From contig NZ_LCTF01000007.1 of the NCBI RefSeq assembly GCF_001663375.1, forward strand, positions 21,533 to 85,532: a stretch of 64,000 bases of DNA. The letters are read 5' to 3'. Below, piece by piece: positions 61,980-64,000 of this stretch; position 1 is the stretch's first letter, and every line of letters starts with the position of its first letter. Position numbers and translations under genes: made by a program. The notes beneath the pieces are model-generated. The model did no database searches and had not been told where the DNA came from. It saw nothing but the letters and a program-made list of their open reading frames with translations. The DNA comes from Caldivirga sp. MU80 (GTDB taxonomy: Archaea; Thermoproteota; Thermoprotei; Thermoproteales; Thermocladiaceae).

Positions 61980-62565
61980 GGTTTTCAGGGAGTCTAGGGG
62001 GAAGCCTTGGACGTGGGTGTTTGATAGATTACCCAACAGAGTGTATGACACAATACTGGATGCCGGATGCGGCAATGGGGCAAACATCCGCTACGCTGTT
62101 TCAGCACTAAGATACCGGCTGTACGTGGCGTGTGACGTATCCTACAACATGGTTAAGGGCGTCCAGGGTGAACTAGGCGGCATCATTGACGTTGTTAACT
62201 GCGACATTAGGCTACTGCCACTGAGGTCATCATCAGTAGGCCTATATCTGGCGATAGCTGTACTTCACCATTTAAGTAAGCCGGATAGGGAGGCGGCGTA
62301 CCTGGAGGCCGTTAGGGTTCTTAGGGGTGGTGGCTTGTTCGTGGCCACTGTGTGGGGCTGCGGTAATGGGGGTGGTTGCGATAGGCGCATTAAATGGGCA
62401 TGGCGCCTTAAGGAGCCTGTGTACAGGTTTTACCACCTATTCGTTAAGGGGGAGTTGGAACATGAGGTTGCTAACCACATGGCGGTTAAGTTGAGTGATG
62501 AGGTTTGGGTTGGGCGTAGGGTTAATTACATAGTCCTAGCTAATGCCGTGAGTAAAGACGCTTGA
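61924..62565 (+). CDS. Trm9/ALKBH8-like methyltransferase
   Basis: A 213-residue class I SAM methyltransferase. The N-terminal YERIAEVFRESRGKPWTWV stretch matches the Trm9/ALKBH8 tRNA wobble-uridine methyltransferase start. Motif I is ILDAGCGNGANIRY and the post-motif LYLAIAVLHHLS. It may methylate modified U34 of tRNAs. ATG 61924 and GTG 61942 are both possible starts, and each overlaps the SWIM gene. Known Trm9 needs the Trm112 zinc protein; the upstream small Zn-ribbon protein could play that part (inference). Confidence 0.75.
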   Translation: MSSGGLVREVKEAYERIAEVFRESRGKPWTWVFDRLPNRVYDTILDAGCGNGANIRYAVSALRYRLYVACDVSYNMVKGVQGELGGIIDVVNCDIRLLPLRSSSVGLYLAIAVLHHLSKPDREAAYLEAVRVLRGGGLFVATVWGCGNGGGCDRRIKWAWRLKEPVYRFYHLFVKGELEHEVANHMAVKLSDEVWVGRRVNYIVLANAVSKDA

Positions 62566-62578
62566 AAACTTAACGGCA

Positions 62579-63616
62579 CTAAATGGAAACCACGGAGTAA
62601 ACTGCACTGCTTAGGTTTATCCTCTTAACCAGGTCGTAGTTATGCACCTCGGCTATTATGAACTTATCCCTCGTTAACTCAGCTAATAGGCCCAGTAGGA
62701 CATCCCAAGTATCACCATTCATGCAGTAGTCCAGGTTATCCACAAGCAGTACATCACCCCTCCTCATCAGCATGACTTGCGTCGCCACGGCTAAGATTGT
62801 CCTGAGGTGGCAGGGTAGTGGGCCGCCAACCCTGAAGTTACCCTTACTATCCTTAAACCCTATTGTTAAGCTGCCGTTGAATAAACCAACCCTAAGAGAC
62901 TTGTACCCAAGCTTAGCCAGTGCCCTTCTAAGTAGCCCAATTTCCCCATCGAACTTCGGGTTCATGTACAATTCAGCCAGTGCCTTAATAACCCCCTCCC
63001 CATTTCGCCCAATCCACTCCACGTGGTCTAGGGACCTCTCACTACCCTCATACTCGAAGTAGGGGCCTATTAGGTGCACCCTACGGTTAACCAACTCACC
63101 TCTAACCAGGTTCATTAAGGCCCTTAACGACTCCAGGACCTCCTCATTACCGCTTATTAACACTGATGCCTCCTGTTCAGGCACCTTTAATGTATCATCA
63201 CCAACTAGGCTCCATGCATCTATTACGGGGATTTCTATGGGGTGCGTGATCATGGATTTTGAGTCACGTGCCTCAAGGACAAGCAGTGTGTTTCCCCCTG
63301 TTTTAACAACCTGCCTAAGCGTCCTTCCATCATGTTCAATCACATACTCAACCTGGTTCTCACCCTCCTTCAAACCAAGTGCAGCAACCCTACTGCTAAG
63401 GTCACTATCAACGGTGACCCTAAGCATAATGGTGACCTTACCAAGCCAGTTAACCCTAGACTTAACACTGGCGCCCATGTTGGATAACGTGTTCCAAATA
63501 ATGTTAATTAACCTCGACTTACCTGAACCAGGAGCCCCAGTTATCAACGTTATGGGCATTAGGTTAATGGCAGCTGATACACCACCCTCCTCCTCAACGG
63601 TTAAACCAATTATCAT
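62579..63616 (-). CDS. P-loop ATPase, AAA_21/SMC-like
   Basis: A 345-residue ATPase. Walker A GAPGSGKS (~30-37), a signature-like region, and Walker B LLVDNLDY (~300), in which the usual glutamate after the aspartate is replaced by asparagine, then AEVHNYDL as H-loop. The order fits ABC-type ATPases of the SMC/RecF/OLD kind without a long coiled coil. Partners are unknown. A TATA-like GATTTAAAG (~63637-63645, minus strand) supports ATG 63616. Confidence 0.72.
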   Translation of the reverse strand: MIIGLTVEEEGGVSAAINLMPITLITGAPGSGKSRLINIIWNTLSNMGASVKSRVNWLGKVTIMLRVTVDSDLSSRVAALGLKEGENQVEYVIEHDGRTLRQVVKTGGNTLLVLEARDSKSMITHPIEIPVIDAWSLVGDDTLKVPEQEASVLISGNEEVLESLRALMNLVRGELVNRRVHLIGPYFEYEGSERSLDHVEWIGRNGEGVIKALAELYMNPKFDGEIGLLRRALAKLGYKSLRVGLFNGSLTIGFKDSKGNFRVGGPLPCHLRTILAVATQVMLMRRGDVLLVDNLDYCMNGDTWDVLLGLLAELTRDKFIIAEVHNYDLVKRINLSSAVYSVVSI

Positions 63617-63794
63617 TAATTAAGATGCCTCATAAGCCTTTAAATCTTTACCCATTTCCCTCAATATTGGGGCTGCATTAATTGGCCTTATTATTGAATA
63701 CAATACCCCCTGGGGTCCCAGCTTTGTAAAACACATCATACGTAATCTTGAATCCCAAACCAAGGCCCTTAATCCTACGCATACTAATGCTAAT

Positions 63795-64000
63795 ATGACC
63801 CCCTCCTCGCCTTTTTGGGCGAGGGTTTCACTGTGGGGGTCTTGGTTGTTACCCCCTCCATGGGGGTTAATGGTTTACACCATTGGTTGTTACTATGTAG
63901 CTCAGTATCTTTTTTGGTATTGGTGCTTCGTAACCTACCCTCTTCGCTATGTTCCTTGCCGCATTCAAATCGGCGTTAATCTTTATTCCAGTTAATTCGC
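63795..64000 (-). mobile_element. IS605-type element, right end (cut by window)
   Basis: The element's terminus GGGGGTCAT ends at 63795 on the minus strand, preceded by hairpin CCTCGCCCAAAAAGGCGAGG, GTGAAACC, AAGACCCCC and hairpin ACCCCCATGGAGGGGGT. The tnpB stop follows immediately at 63867. The left end lies beyond the window. This copy gives the reference layout by which the tnpB-less copies at 7.7 and 33.3 kb are recognised. Confidence 0.85.
63867..64000 (-). CDS. tnpB: TnpB, C-terminal part (partial)
   Basis: The last ~44 residues of an IS605-family TnpB. The motif INADLNAARNIAKRVG contains the third RuvC acidic residue (D in ADLNAARN), followed by a variable tail ending TTNGVNH. TnpB is an RNA-guided nuclease that uses a guide RNA from the element's right end. 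The rest of the gene is beyond the window edge, so its integrity cannot be judged. Confidence 0.88.
   Translation of the reverse strand, partial: ELTGIKINADLNAARNIAKRVGYEAPIPKKILSYIVTTNGVNH

Overview
The window looks like the chromosome of a hyperthermophilic crenarchaeon of the order Thermoproteales, most likely Caldivirga or a close relative. Evidence: archaeal informational genes (aEF1A, RadA, uL10/P0, eS1, uS8, 20S proteasome alpha, ATP-dependent DNA ligase), many leaderless genes with a TATA-like box about 25-29 bp before the start codon, a PaREP1-family gene, a CRISPR repeat ending in ATTGAAGG, an intron-containing tRNA-Lys, and an isolated 3' half of a split tRNA-Gly. Split tRNAs of this kind are known from Caldivirga. 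The genus call is an inference.

Layout. 0-16 kb: TrmB regulator, RimK-type ligase, fused siroheme decarboxylase AhbA-AhbB, a two-gene membrane operon with a 1084-residue protein, MoaB, a SirC-HemA-RNase HII operon, PP1/2A-type phosphatase, proteasome alpha. 16-26 kb: aldo/keto reductase, EF-1alpha, a glycosyltransferase, a structural tRNA-splicing endonuclease subunit, uS8, DUF1512, DtxR regulator, uL10 and eS1. 26-33.5 kb: an operon of a 1099-residue ATPase, an unknown 220-residue protein and a NurA-type nuclease, followed by a region with IS605-type debris and a peroxiredoxin gene split by a ~170 bp miniature element. 33.6-48.4 kb: MmpL-like transporter, NadE, AbrB-PhoU regulator, phosphoesterase, HAD hydrolase, MFS transporter, ThpR, RadA, HTH-CBS regulator, HemC. 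48.5-50.4 kb: a CRISPR array of 25 repeats read from the minus strand, with its leader on the right and no cas genes in the window. 50.8-64 kb: glycosyltransferase, CoA-disulfide reductase-like enzyme, DNA ligase, tRNA-Lys with intron, endonuclease V, the split tRNA-Gly half, TrpB2, PaREP1 protein, aconitase X/phosphomevalonate dehydratase large subunit, a Zn-ribbon/SWIM/Trm9-like operon, an ATPase, and the 3' end of an IS605-type TnpB element cut by the window edge.

Themes. SirC, HemA, HemC and AhbAB together suggest haem synthesis through sirohaem. The splicing endonuclease subunit, ThpR, the tRNA-Lys intron and the split tRNA-Gly form an RNA-processing theme. Two repeat families run through the window: (i) IS605/TnpB right-end elements, with clear copies at 7.7, 32.35, 33.3 and 63.8 kb and weaker traces at 19.9 and 40.25 kb; (ii) an unassigned ~210-250 bp repeat at 19.6, 39.2 and 59.6 kb. 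The observations most worth following are the split tRNA half, the element-interrupted peroxiredoxin, the ATPase-X-NurA operon, a 32-bp perfect palindrome behind radA, and the three-copy repeat family.
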